Positions 19,970 to 31,025 of a DNA stretch of 64,000 nt are shown here, one piece after another. Origin of the DNA: Nothophoma quercina (Eukaryota; Ascomycota; Dothideomycetes; Pleosporales; Didymellaceae); contig JAKIXB010000016.1 of assembly GCA_021642125.1 (NCBI GenBank), positions 62,001 to 126,000 on the forward strand. Reading direction: 5' to 3'. The position numbers and the translations under genes were made by a program. The first letter of the stretch is position 1. Each line of letters begins with the position of its first letter. The notes beneath the pieces were generated by a model that saw only the letters and a program-made list of their open reading frames with translations, was not told where the DNA came from and ran no database searches.

Positions 19970-21352
19970 ATGAGTGGTATGTGATCGTCAAACAGCTTCT
20001 ACTGCTACTGCTGACAGCATACAGAGTATCTATCACAATCGCTTCTTCCCCTGAGACGCCGCAGAAGTGCATCTGCAGTCCCAAACCCAATAGCCGCATT
20101 TCGGTTACCTTCTGGATCCTCAACGGTAGACAGACGCAGGGAGCACCGGTACACTGCACACCAGCCCTATGCACCACAGACGATCCGCAAGACTCGCGAA
20201 GGCCGCATGGCGAGGCATAAAGTAGCAATGGAAACACTGCAGCATCATGCTGCTCGGAAGAGAAGCAGGCAGCGCGCGAGAGCGGTTGAAATTCTTCGCG
20301 GAGTCGATCGAAGCCCCAGCCCGCTACGACGAGTCACCGCAGTCAGTCCGACTACCACATCGACACCCTCCGGGCCGAACGCATCTAGCAAGCCTGATAT
20401 CAAGGCCCTTCGTGAAAGCCTCCAGATGACGAAGATCCGCAAGTCACCTGACTCTTCCATGTCCTCAAATACCTCCGGGGTCTCAACCCCTCGTCCAGTA
20501 TCGCGCCGTAGCTCCGACCCAGGCCAACGCGGAACTATGGAGGAAGTCATAGTAACCAGGTACACTGTGCCTTAGGAGACACGCTGGGAAAAGTCAAGCA
20601 ACGGCTTCGCCAACGCCCTTCTGAACCGCGACTGCATCAGAAGCGTGCTGAATCTCTCCACGTCCCTCAATAAGCCGCGAGAACACATGATCAAGAAGCT
20701 GCAAGCCGAGAATAAGAAGTGGACGAATGCGCAAAGGAAGACAATCAATAGATTGACTGAGGCAGCGCAGAAACAACTGAATGCCTCCAGGCAGCGGGAA
20801 GAGATCCGTGCAAGACTGACCCTGGAGCAACGCCGTATTGACGACGGCTTCTCGAGTATTCTTGAGTTGTACAACGACGAACCTCAGCTTGCGGTCATGG
20901 CAAAGGAGCGTGAGATAGCTGCGAGAGAGTTGGAGGCGCTGGGAGAATATGTGGATGCCTCCAGCCTTGTGGATCACGATTCTCAGATCTCTGAATCGTC
21001 AATATCGAGCGTCTACGACGAGGACCTTGAGCCTGAACCACTAGCCAGCCCAGAGAGGAGCGTGGAGGTAGTCGAAGGATCATTGGGCCCAGACGCCAGG
21101 GCGACACCTGTCCGGTTATTAGGTGTCAGGTCGACCCCGGGTGAAATCTGTAGGTCGAGCGCGATTCCAATGGGTGTTTACAAGCCGGGGATGCACCCAA
21201 TGACCGGGAGGCCCAATCCTGAGCCTGAGAAAGACAATGACGGGGGATGCTTCGGCTGGGGGTTGTGGTGTTGGAACTGGAACTTCTGGAGATATCTAGG
21301 TTGTGAGCGTGACGGGACTCAGCATGGGCGGGTGGAGTCTATAGAATCATAG
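19970..21352 (+). CDS. Coiled-coil protein of unknown function
   Basis: Three exons: 19970-19976, 20025-20559 and 20641-21352 (417 aa). The first exon is only 7 nt (ATGAGTG) before a GTATGT donor. Intron 1 is 48 nt. Intron 2 is proposed at 20560-20640: 81 nt, donor GTACAC, acceptor catcag. It is a multiple of three and contains an in-frame TAG at 20573. Without splicing the frame is the same on both sides but interrupted by that stop. The N-terminal third is Arg-rich and basic and the middle is Ser/Pro-rich. Residues ~200-300 form a charged coiled coil (KKLQAENKKWTNAQRKTINR). The C-terminus is unusually Trp-rich (FGWGLWCWNWNFWRYLG). I do not recognise the family. The alternative is two separate or decayed genes. 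Confidence 0.6.
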
Positions 21353-21518
21353 ACACTTGGATGACGCATGAGCTGAGGGAATATCAGAAACCCTTGTAAA
21401 TGCCATTGTCCATACTGCATACATGTCTATGCCGTGCTCCTGTCCTTGTTCTCCAAACGCCAGCGCTATGCAAACTTCAAACCAGAACATCCGTCTACTT
21501 GCATTCCTTCGACATCCT

Positions 21519-22370
21519 TCAAGCCTTCTCCTCTTCCTCATCACTACTCCCCTCTCTCTCCTCCCACCCCGCCAGCCTCCTCAACACCCGATTCTCCTCC
21601 TTCAGCCCCCGCACCTCGCTCACCAACCCCTCTTCCCCCAGCGTCTGCACCTTCAGCGCCTGCCTCGCGTACTCGGCCACCCGTCCTAGTCCTGCCTGCC
21701 ACTCTGTGTGCTCGAGGCGTAGCTGCATGCTTGTTGCGCGCTCGTTCTCGAGGAGGGTCTGGTAGTGCTTGTGCAGGGCGATGATGGAGGAGGTTTGCGT
21801 GTAGGCATAGGGGCGCAATTTGTCCAGTAGCAGAGTGAGTGCGTTTTCGTAGTCGGTGATGAGGGATGTGAGCTGCGTGTTCGATGCTTGGAGGGTGGAG
21901 ATAGTGGATTCGGCGTTCTGCAACCTGCTCTGCAATGTGGTGATCTCGGCGGCGCGGGATGCTGCTGTGAGGCGTTAGCTCCAGGATATATTCCACTGGC
22001 TAATGACGATAAATCATGAGAAGCGCATGAGTGATGTGAACGTACCGCTTATCTCCCCGTTCACCTCCCTCGGCCCAAGCGGAATTGAACCACCCTCCTC
22101 CGCAGCTCTTTGCTGCAGCGCATGCACGCCACTCAGCACACCCTGTGTCTGCGCCTTGTTCTCCTCCAGCATAGCGCTCAGCTGCTGCACCACGCTCCAT
22201 AGGTGGTTCATGTCTGTCTGCTGGCCGCCGCTGGGCAGGCCGTTGACCATGGGGATCCCGTTTTGCGAGGGCGCGCCGTTGGGTTGCGACATTTGGCTGG
22301 GGGAGGGCGAGGGTGCGTTGCGCGGCATGGCGACGTTGCCGGACGAGTCGAGGAAGGAGTAGTTATTCAT
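21519..22370 (-). CDS. Coiled-coil protein of unknown function
   Basis: Two exons, 22370-22046 and 21961-21519 (255 aa). The N-terminus MNNYSFLDSSGNVAMP leads into a Ser/Pro/Gln low-complexity stretch. It is followed by two helical blocks (LWSVVQQLSAMLEENKAQTQG and ITTLQSRLQNAESTISTLQ) and a long coiled coil to residue ~240, ending in an acidic SSDEEEEKA tail. The intron (22045-21962, 84 nt) ends in a tandem CAGCAG acceptor: either AG keeps the frame and differs by one Ala. I cannot name the family; the layout suggests a scaffold or cytoskeleton-linked protein, which is inference only. Confidence 0.7.
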
Positions 22371-23023
22371 TGCGGGCGTGTGTTGGGAGATTTGAGGGCG
22401 GCAGCGGGCGCCGCGGCGCGGTAGGTGGAGTGTGGGAGCTTGTAGGGTTGTGGATGTTGAATGAGTCGGGGGTGTGAGCGCAGAGAAGACAACTGAGCTA
22501 TGTGCTGAACTTTGGGTTTGTGTCGGAGTCTTCAATGGAATGTTGAATGCAACCTGCTAGAGGTTCGAGTGTGGGGAAGTTGCACCGCGGGAGTGAGCAG
22601 TCGCGGTTGCGCTGCAAGGCTTAGCGGCTTAGCTTCGACAGGGGTCTGGAGAGCTCTCCTTCACTTTGATCATGTGCACTTTCATCCCATGTCTGTAACG
22701 TACTCAAGATCGTTTTTCCGCGTTCTTGTGGTCACGGACATGCCAGAACAGGCAACTCTGCTGCAAAAACGTCGATTGCAGTCAACGTTATGTGTAACCC
22801 CAGGGCGCGCACCGGCGAACCCCACCTTGAACTCTCAATACTACTCAGATCGTATAACATTTACTTACTTGAACAGGCAGTTCTACTATAAGCTGTTGGT
22901 TGCTGCATGTACACCGCAGGGCGGCGCATCGGACTTGAAGGGCGTGGTATGTTTGTGGTTCCATATCTCATTACTCATATTCTGTCATGCTAGGAGAGTT
23001 GATAGACTTTTCGGTCGATATCC
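22371..23023. other. Intergenic, no gene recognised
   Basis: 653 bp between a leftward gene's start and the leftward isomerase's stop. It holds the first gene's promoter. The + strand frame at 22512-23147 overlaps the isomerase antisense and lacks family motifs. Confidence 0.5.
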
Positions 23024-24599
23024 CTACAGCTTCTGCTTCGCCTCCTCATCGAGCTGGCAGAAAGCCTTGAATGTGACCAGGCCCTCCTCGTCTCCAGCAT
23101 CGGTCTCGCTCTCAATGACTACCTCGGCGGTAGCACCAACGAAGTAGACGTAACCCTCCTTCAGCTCCTCTTTCTTAGGGCCCACACTGATTGTGCCGCT
23201 GCCCTTGGTGCACAGCACGATACTTGGGCCATCGATAGGGTCGAATGTGGTCTTGGCGCCCTTCTTGTTCAACGCTGACCTGACAACTGCAAACTCGGGA
23301 ATAGGAGGGTCGTAGAGGGTGTTCGATGAGTTCGACGAGTATGCGGTGGTGTTCAGCTTCGCGTAGGCATAGTCTGTGGGGTTCATCTTCTGTTCGCTGA
23401 TAGGTGCGTACGAGTATGTCAGCATTGTGGTCAATGTATCGACATCCTTGAATTTGGGTGTGAAGCCGGCGCGCACGACATTGTCGGAGGAAGCCATGCA
23501 CTCGATGATATCTCCTGAAAGATAAGCGTGGATGTCGTCGGCCTTGAGGAACATAGCTTCGCCAATGTCAAGCTTGACATAGTTCAGGAAGAACTGCACA
23601 AACAGACCAATATCGCCAGGGAACTGCGAGTCCAGACGTTGAACAAGGTCAGCGAGCTCTTGTCCGTCGTTTGAGGGACCGCCGTTGCCGGCGAAGGATG
23701 AGCCCTCAGACTTGGCAGCAGAGATGAGCTCCTTCGCGGCAGAGGCCAGAGCATCCTTGTCTGTGTTCATGACCTTGGTGAAGGCAGATTGAAGCGCCTT
23801 CTTGTTGGCCTTGACGTCCTCCTCCTTGTCAGATGTCTCTTTGCCCTTAACTGCATCCTCGAAGTTTTTGGCCTCGTCCTCGCCGACCAGCTTTCGCAGC
23901 GAAGGGATGTTCTGGAAGAAGTGCGCAATTTCGGCGAGCGGGCGGAAGCCGCAGAGTCCGTCGAAGGGTGTGACCGCAATGGTCATCTCAGGCTTGTGGT
24001 TGTCATCTTGGATGTGATGTCAGTCTCAGTATATCTGGAAGCAGGCATACGACTGACCTGGGTAGTTCTTGGGATCCTTCTTGTGCAGCTGCTCGGCAAG
24101 CTTCTTGTTGGGGTGTGCCTGGATACTCAGTGCCTTGCCGATTGACAGCACTTTGAACAAGAAAGGTAGCTTGTTCTCGTAACGTTCGGCGATGTCAGCG
24201 GAGAGGAGCGACTGATTCTCTTCTACGAGTTCGAGGAGCGATCGTTGGGTTTCAAGATCCTTCGAAGGAAGAGAGGGATGTGTGCCCATCCATAGCTTGG
24301 AGAGTGTCAGTGGATAAACATTGCGTTTTGGAGATGCAATCACCTCTGCGTAGGGCTTGTCTTCCTGGATAGAGAAGTCGTTCTCAGCTGTGGCAGCGTG
24401 GAACTTGGCGGCTGCAGAGTCCTTGCCGACCTTTCCTGGGGGCATTCAGCATGTTGACCGTGGTAAACATCATTGATCGCGGGGCAACGCACCCCAATCG
24501 TAGCTGTTGACGCCTGGTGGAAGTCAGTATCGGACAGATTCTTGAAGGTCTTGAAACAATTGGCGTACCGCATTGCAGTCTGATCAAAGGAACGCGCAT
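23024..24599 (-). CDS. pmi40: Mannose-6-phosphate isomerase, type I
   Basis: Five exons: 24599-24569, 24513-24493, 24435-24344, 24295-24058 and 24006-23024 (454 aa). It starts MRVPLIRLQCGVNSYDWGK, the typical PMI N-terminus, which is spread over three exons, the second only 21 nt. Metal and active-site motifs are present: YAELWMGTHPSLPSK, SIQAHPNKKLAEQLH and NYPDDNHKPEMTIAVTPFDGLCGFRP. The C-terminal cupin carries FKDVDTLTTMLTY and the GSGTISVGP block. The enzyme interconverts fructose-6-P and mannose-6-P and feeds GDP-mannose for glycosylation and wall mannan. Introns 3 and 4 both use AAG acceptors. Intron 3 (24343-24296) is 48 nt with no stop, so retention would add 16 residues. It diverges from sgf29 across a 345-bp shared promoter. 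Confidence 0.93.
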
Positions 24600-24944
24600 C
24601 TTCAATATCTTCAAAGTGTGTTGTGAGTGAAGTGGCAGCAACGTCAGAGCTCCAAGGGAGTTTTGGTGTGGGGCGGCCAGCCACAAACGCGTCCCCACAC
24701 CACAACAGATCAGCAGTGGTTCAATTAAGCTGCGGTCCACTCCCTACACTATCCCCCTTCCAATCACTTAGTGCCCTCGGTACCCTGCATTCGTTGGTCT
24801 CCTCCGCACTCCTTGCGGTATCGCTCTTGTGTTCTCTCCACGCTCTTCCACGTATGCCCGGCTACACTCAGGTTCGGAGGTAGTCGCGCCGTGCCGGATT
24901 GGAAGCAAGAGCTAGGGAAACGTTGGGGTGCACATTCCTTCACA
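24600..24944. promoter_or_regulatory. Shared divergent promoter pmi40/sgf29
   Basis: 345 bp between two start codons in divergent orientation. It is pyrimidine-rich toward sgf29. No well-known binding site was picked out. Confidence 0.5.
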
Positions 24945-26715
24945 ATGGCAGCACGCAGCAGGCCCCGAGGAGGGCAGATGAAGGACGAATTCGACGAGGA
25001 AAGATCACTATGGAACCAGATTAAGTCCGATGCGCGTCACGTCGACCAACTCATGGTAAGCATACAGCCACGCATCCAATACTGCATCTTCATCTATGCC
25101 TCGCCAATGCATCACCAACGAAGTAAAGGATTTGGGGGATACGGAGGAGTTCAAACATGCACAACGTGACAGAGAGGCAAAACAAAGTATAGTCCAACAA
25201 ACTCCGCCGCGGAAGCCGCCACGAAAACCGTATCAAAAGGGTGCAGAGGAGCTTGAACTGTGGAGCAAACTACGAAATGCAGCCAAACATTGCGACCAGC
25301 TTTCAGTAAGCAAGTGCTCAGGATGCACTCGCTTAACAGTCAGCTCGGCTTCCCACCCCAATGGCACCAAGGATCTTATCAACGTTGCTGTTTCACTTGC
25401 GAGATCGTCTCTGACAAATATCACAGGCACAAGCCGAAATCGTCCGCAAGAAGATATTGGACCTCGAAACCTCTCAAAACTCTCGCCTAGGTTCGTGAAG
25501 TACCTCTGTCGACCAGACAAGATTTTCACTGACCGATCAGCCCGCGGCGCACAACCTTCAGATAGGATAGACGATGAGCTTGAGACGAACTTACGCGAAC
25601 TCATCAGACTGGACAACGAAATTGTCGGCCTTCTCAAATCCTCAGAAGGTGACAACGACATTTCCACACAGATCAACATCCTGTCCGCTTTAAGAAGCTC
25701 CGACGACACACCCACATCTGCCTCAAGGGCGACAAGTGTGGGTAAGTCTCGCGATCGTCAAGGGAAACGCAAGGTCACCGACAGCCTTGACGATCGCGAT
25801 AGCATTGCAGCCGACAGTCCTGGACCGAGTCCCAAGGTGGTCATCAGCCAGAAGGACAAACTCATCGCCAAGAGCACTAGCAGCAGGGCTGGATCAGTAC
25901 CCGCTGGGCGTGAAGGAAGCGTTAAGGCCGAAGACGACGAAAATGGTAAGGGTAAGAAGGGTCGCTCTTCTATTCCCAGATCTTCTTCCAGTTCATCGAA
26001 GAGGGGTTTCGTCCGTTAAGCGAATACTCAGACTCTTCAGTCATGTTTCGGCGTTATACTAGATTGCAACGATACCCGCTTTCGCATTTCTTGTACTTCT
26101 GTCAGGCTGTTAGACGCACCCCTAGCTTCTTAGTCTAGCGAGGTAGTCTATCTCAGTATCATGTCTTCCAGCTTATACCTCTCTCTGTCTCTGCATCTCC
26201 TATATCCTCGGATCATCACAACACCAAGACTGACACCTTACCCAGACCACCCACCTCGCCGTCTTTCGCCGAACACCGAAGTCCTCTACCGCAACAGCAA
26301 GCAGCGTGTGAATCAAGAGGGCGAAGGTATACTTTGCCGTGTCACTAGTGTCATAGGCGACGGCAAGCAGCGCCGCTACGAGATCATCGATGCAGATCCA
26401 GACCCACCTACACCGAGCCAGCCATATCGCGCTTCCGTCGCCCATCTCGTTCCAATACCACCACCTTCCGCTAACACCACACTGCCTGATCTACCAAAGA
26501 AGAGAGGCGTACTTGCGCTCTACCCAGGCACAACCACCTTCTACAAAGCAGAGGTTGTTGCTAATTGGGTGGCTGAGCGGGTCAAGAAGGAGAAAGATGA
26601 CAAGGATGCAAGTGCTGATGGTAAGGAGAATTTGGTCCGTCTCAGGTTTGAAGGCGAGGATGAGGCCGACAGAGAAATGAGTGTCGAGAGAAGATATGTG
26701 CTTCCTGACAAATGA
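24945..26715 (+). CDS. sgf29: SAGA-associated factor 29, tandem Tudor reader
   Basis: Preferred exons: 24945-25055, 25427-25490, 25541-26014 and 26246-26715 (372 aa). The N-terminal helix EERSLWNQIKSDARHVDQL joins AQAEIVRKKILDLETSQ. A basic Ser-rich linker follows, then the Sgf29 C-terminal tandem Tudor region: NTEVLYRNSKQ, EGILCRVTSVIGDGKQRRYEI, DPDP, and VLALYPGTTTFYKAEV through VRLRFEGEDE to RYVLPDK. Sgf29 reads H3K4me2/3 for the SAGA acetyltransferase. Two points are uncertain. The third intron donor could be GTTAAG at 26015 or the stronger GTAAGG at 25946; both keep frame, giving 372 or 350 aa. A second exon at 25096-25305 resembles exon 1 and ends with the same phase and donor (separate entry). 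Confidence 0.82.
25096..25305 (+). other. Duplicated alternative first exon of sgf29
   Basis: It is open from an ATG at 25096 to a GTAAGC donor at 25306. Its last 20 codons (EELELWSKLRNAAKHCDQLS) align with the end of exon 1 (EERSLWNQIKSDARHVDQLM). Both end in phase 0 before the same donor hexamer, so either can join the exon at 25427. No good phase-0 acceptor with a branch point was seen for including both. It could be an alternative first exon or a decaying duplicate. Confidence 0.6.
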
Positions 26716-27594
26716 GTGCCTTCCTCAGAGGCTGTCATTCTAAGCTTGTAGCCAGACTTCCCGTCGGCTTGGAAGAGGTATATTTCTTGTCAACTGCTGG
26801 ATATGAGTGTGAGTTTGATCAACGTCAATACTATTGTTACCCGCGATAAATCCATAGCCTTCATCGCTCTTGCTCCATCGAAACCACACGACGCAAGCGG
26901 CTTTCAGGGAAATACAAACTTATATATGATAGAAATAGAGTCAAACATAAACCCTTCTTACTCGAAGTCTGCAGCCGTGTACCTAGGTAGTCTGACTAGA
27001 AAGACTATATAACCTCTTCAGGATTACGTGTATTGCATGCGTTGGGTCTGTCACAAAACAACACATTGTGTTCATTTCCTCGCACATCAGGTAGATCGAT
27101 CGTCCGCATACCTGTGCACTCTCGACCAGACACCAGCTTCTAGGTGGCACGACATTAGTCTTTCCTTGTCCAGGCCCCTAAACCATCATCGGTATCCCTT
27201 TCGTACGTTTCCCTATCAACCCGCATTATATGGAAATCCATGGATCGATTTCGGTGTACCCGACCCAATCTCAGCTCTCTGACTGGTTGAGTTATGGGGC
27301 ATAGACTTGAGGGTCTCGTCACCGAAAAATGCATCGTGGGATCCAGGAGCTAGCTCCAAGATGCTTTTTGGTAGTCTTCGTCTGCTGACGGTTTCCTTCA
27401 CAGTTGTCTTACGGTCATGTGTTTTCGCGTTCGGTCTCCATGCGCTTTCATTGGTCAAAGACAGTATGACGAATGACGTTGACGACATTACTGTCCACGC
27501 TGCGCGTCAACGCTCCCAGGTACCTACAATCGTTCCCGGACGTGTCGAGAAGTCCTTTTGATCTTCCCGGCCGTCCCAATTGATCAATTTGAAG
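26716..27594. other. Intergenic, no gene recognised
   Basis: 879 bp, more AT-rich than its surroundings. The small open frames have no recognisable product. It should contain the sgf29 3' UTR and the endonuclease III promoter. Confidence 0.5.
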
Positions 27595-28849
27595 ATGCAT
27601 TCCTCCCGAATGTCGCGTGATGCATCGCGCGTCCTCGCTGCAAGCCGAACACTACGTCAGACCCGCTCCGGCGCGAATCCACCGGCTCATGACCCTTCAG
27701 ACTCCGAATTGAGCTCTATACCAAGCGACGTAGGTTCAGATGGAGAGTTCACAACCCCTCCAGCGAAGAGGAGGAAGGCGGCGCGGAATACGCCGGTCAA
27801 AGTCAAGCACGAAAGTGTGGAGACATCTGTAACGAACATCGCGTCGCCGAAGAAGGAAGTAAAGCCTAAGAGAACGCGCCGTGCGCCTGCGAAAAAGATC
27901 AAGAGCGAAGATGGGAACGTCAAGATTGAGCCACCGTCTAATTGGGAGGAGATCTATGCGCTGACACGAGAGATGCGCAACGAGATTGTCGCGCCGGTGG
28001 ATACCATGGGCTGCGAGAGCCTAGCAGACAAGCAGAGAAGCCCGCGCGACCAGCGTTTCCAGACGCTCATAGCGCTCATGCTCAGCAGTCAGACGAAGGA
28101 CACAGTCACAGCTGTTGCCATGCGAAACATGCAGGAGAATATGCCAGGCGTACTACACCCAATTTTCCACCCCAGCAAGCAATCGCTAACGAACACAGGG
28201 CTTCAACCTTGAATCCATGCTTGCCATCGATCCTCCCGCCCTAAACGCCCTGATCAACAAAGTCGGCTTTCACAACCTCAAAACCAAATACATCAAGCAA
28301 ACCGCTGAGATCCTCCGCGACAAATTCGCCTCCGACATCCCCGACACCATACCCGGCCTCGTCTCGCTCCCCGGCGTCGGGCCCAAGATGGCATACCTCA
28401 CAATGAGCGCAGCATGGGGCAAAGACGAAGGCATTGGTGTCGATGTGCACGTGCATCGCATCACGAACCTGTGGGGCTGGCACAAGACGCAGAACCCTGA
28501 GCAGACGAGGGCTGCGCTGGAGAGCTGGTTGCCGAAGGACAAGTGGCACGATATCAACAATCTGTTGGTGGGATTTGGGCAGACGATTTGTTTGCCTGTG
28601 GGAAGGAAGTGTGGGGATTGTAAGTTGAGTGAGAGGGGGCTTTGTCCGAGCGCAGTTGTGGGTGTCAAGAAGAAGGCCAAGAAGGAGGCTGTTGTCAAGG
28701 CTGAGCCAAATGGGGAGGAAGCGGTCAAGGAGGAGACGGTTGTTGCTGAAATCGGTGAAGTGAAGGCTGAGGAGGTGGACGTTGCAGTGGGCGACATCGA
28801 AGATATCGGGCAACCACCTCGCAAACGCGCATCACGAAGCAAGAGTTAA
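27595..28849 (+). CDS. nth1: Endonuclease III-type DNA glycosylase/AP lyase
   Basis: Two exons, 27595-28149 and 28199-28849 (401 aa), with a 49-nt intron (branch gctaac, acceptor acag). The N-terminal 110 residues are basic and Ser-rich with KRRK and KRTRR stretches, suiting nuclear (possibly also mitochondrial) targeting. The catalytic core begins at NWEEIYALTREMRNEIVAPVD. The helix-hairpin-helix LPGVGPKMAYLTM carries the catalytic Lys (K248) and VDVHVHRI the catalytic Asp (D267). Cluster cysteines follow as C-X6-C-X2-C-X7-C in CLPVGRKCGDCKLSERGLC. The last Cys spacing is two longer than the bacterial X5. The enzyme removes oxidised pyrimidines in base excision repair. The C-terminal tail is acidic/Lys-rich. 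The ATG at 27595 was chosen; an ATG further in (MSRDAS) is possible. Confidence 0.93.
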
Positions 28850-29246
28850 GTGTTGTGTCTGCATGCCTCAACACCTTCAGGTTGAGCATGAGCCTTGCAT
28901 TGATGAGATCCACATCTCATGTTACACATGTCACATTTCAGACACAACACTTTCGCACTCCAGAAGGCAACAGCAAACGATCACAGAAAGGCGGATCCAA
29001 CTGCATGCACCTACCTCTACAGATGCGGGGGTGCAATCAAACATTGAGAATCATGAGCAAGAAGGCTATCACTTCACCCCGCTTGACGCGTTCGCAACGC
29101 CCGCAAAAAGTTCACCGCCTGCAGTACCGAGACCCTGCCCACTATATCAACTCAATATCTCGCTCAAAGTAGCACGACAACCTCTCCTCTCCTCTCCTCT
29201 CCAGTGTCAACCGCACGTCTGAAGCTGTTCGATACTGACCACCAAC
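28850..29246. other. Intergenic and leader of next gene
   Basis: 397 bp with no gene. A CCTCT pentamer repeat lies at 29181-29202, about 45 bp before the next start codon. Confidence 0.5.
29181..29202 (+). repeat. CCTCT pentanucleotide microsatellite
   Basis: Four tandem CCTCT units plus CC in the presumed 5' leader of the gene at 29247. Such pyrimidine tracts are common near fungal transcription starts. Confidence 0.8.
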
Positions 29247-31025
29247 ATGCTTTGGCGTAAGAAGACACGCTCGCCTTCCCCGTCACGCCTCGTCAGCTCG
29301 ACACCGCAGTTGGAGCGCCACCTGGTCGCCATGAAGGACTCTGATCCTAACGCTGCTGCTCCTCCGGCCTACTCTCCTCCAACCGTCGCGGAAGACATCC
29401 CAGCTGCTTTGACCACTGAAGACTCCGCGGAAGCCTGCAATTCATCCCAAGAGGTGCCACTGCCCAAAGATCATGCTACAAACGCCCCCACAGTCCCAGA
29501 AAGTAACACACCTCCCAAGCGTAAGCGAGTCATCTCCGAGACAGCCAAACTCTCACGTCCACGCATTCTGATCCTCCTTGCCTGCATTTCTTATGTACTC
29601 TTCCATCTCATGGGTCTCCATCTTGGACTACAACTCATCGAAGGCTACACAGAGCCCCGACTGCAACTCGCCAAGACTCAGAAGCTGGCTGCGACGGTAG
29701 GCTTGATTTACGAAGATGCCGTCGAACACAAGTATGACGTGCTCCTGGGTACCACGCTGGAGCCTCGCTACCTAGAGGACTACGAACACTGTCTAGCTCG
29801 TGGCATTCGCGAGGCTGACAAGGTCTTCCAAGGGCTCGACTTCACGCAGAGCTCTCAAGTCCGCAATTCGACGATGGACTGGGTGACTAATAATTGCGAC
29901 CGGCTTGCCTTCACACCGCAAGTCTACAGTCCGAACATCTCTAACCTCTGGCTACCAGTGCACCGTGCTCGACAGGCCGCTCTGGAGGCCATCAGTTTGC
30001 TGAAGCACCAGGTCGCCATCCTTCGTTCTCACCTACTCAACGAGAAACCCTTGAAATCTGACACCAAGCCTTCCACCGCGACTCACTTTAGGCTACCTGT
30101 AGCGATGCCTCATGGCTTCGCTGCTGACTGCGAGGGACGCTCGCGCTGCCGCTTGATCTTCACTGATTGCACCAAGCTGAAAGCTAGCCGGGAGACCTTC
30201 GAGAAGGCTCACGACAAGGCGGACAAGGAAGTGAAGAAGTGGGATTTGCCTATCAAACAGTTACTCCACGTCAACTGGTACATCGTCCTCGCTGTGCTCG
30301 GCTTGCAGGCGCTCATTGCGTACGCCTACGTGATCGCGGGTTTCCTTGAACGACGACCACAATTGCCACCTTCGAAGATGCTCTGTATGACTTGGATGAA
30401 GCGCCTCCCATCGCTTGCCTGGCAAAAACTTACCATGCCGCATGGAGATGACCTGGTCTTCTTTGGCTGCTATCCCAACGTCTTTCTATACGTGCTACTC
30501 AACACGCAGGTGGAGTACATCATTTCAGAGCTCGGTGCTGCCGTGCTCCCCGTCGGTCTAGCGGCGTTTGCTTTTCACTGGTTCGGGACGCTCGGTTTCC
30601 TCAACCACAACTGGCACAAGAACAGCAATGAGTCCCTCCCTGCCCTCACCCGCGCAATTAAGGACCTTTATCTCATCGCCCGCGGTATCGACGTCCCTGA
30701 GGTTCCCAAACTTCCTCAAACCACACCTAAGCCTACTACACTCTGCACACGCACAAGCACCTCCGCCCAAAAGCCAGCTTCCAAGGTTGGCGCGAAGTTC
30801 ATCTCGCCCTTGACACCGATCTCCGAGGACCTACAGCAGGAGCGCAAGGCTATGCATGCAGAACAGAGCAAGCAGACTGCGGGTGTGGAACTTGAGGGAT
30901 ATGCTACGGAGTCGGAAGATGAGTATGAGTCTGATGAGCAACGCGCTGGATATGTTGATCTGACTGGTGGGGCCACGCCAACAGTCAGTGAGGATGAGGG
31001 AGAGTGGGCTGTTGTTGAGGAGTAA
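29247..31025 (+). CDS. Multi-pass membrane protein of unknown function
   Basis: Single exon, 592 aa, starting MLWRKKTRSPSPSRLV. The N-terminal ~100 residues are Pro/Ser/Ala-rich and likely cytosolic. A first membrane segment (ILILLACISYVLFHLMGLHLGL) is followed by a ~200-residue soluble region with several Cys and an extended helix. Further hydrophobic segments are WYIVLAVLGLQALIAYAYVIAG, NVFLYVLLNTQVEYIISELG and AAVLPVGLAAFAFHWFG. The C-terminal ~120 residues are acidic and probably disordered (YATESEDEYESDEQ). I do not recognise the family. Codon use and length support a real gene. Confidence 0.75.
   Translation: MLWRKKTRSPSPSRLVSSTPQLERHLVAMKDSDPNAAAPPAYSPPTVAEDIPAALTTEDSAEACNSSQEVPLPKDHATNAPTVPESNTPPKRKRVISETAKLSRPRILILLACISYVLFHLMGLHLGLQLIEGYTEPRLQLAKTQKLAATVGLIYEDAVEHKYDVLLGTTLEPRYLEDYEHCLARGIREADKVFQGLDFTQSSQVRNSTMDWVTNNCDRLAFTPQVYSPNISNLWLPVHRARQAALEAISLLKHQVAILRSHLLNEKPLKSDTKPSTATHFRLPVAMPHGFAADCEGRSRCRLIFTDCTKLKASRETFEKAHDKADKEVKKWDLPIKQLLHVNWYIVLAVLGLQALIAYAYVIAGFLERRPQLPPSKMLCMTWMKRLPSLAWQKLTMPHGDDLVFFGCYPNVFLYVLLNTQVEYIISELGAAVLPVGLAAFAFHWFGTLGFLNHNWHKNSNESLPALTRAIKDLYLIARGIDVPEVPKLPQTTPKPTTLCTRTSTSAQKPASKVGAKFISPLTPISEDLQQERKAMHAEQSKQTAGVELEGYATESEDEYESDEQRAGYVDLTGGATPTVSEDEGEWAVVEE

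Noticed and set aside
20573..20575. Obligate stop-codon readthrough as the main explanation for the coiled-coil gene
   Set aside because: An in-phase intron (20560-20640) explains the same data with fewer assumptions; readthrough is kept only as an alternative.
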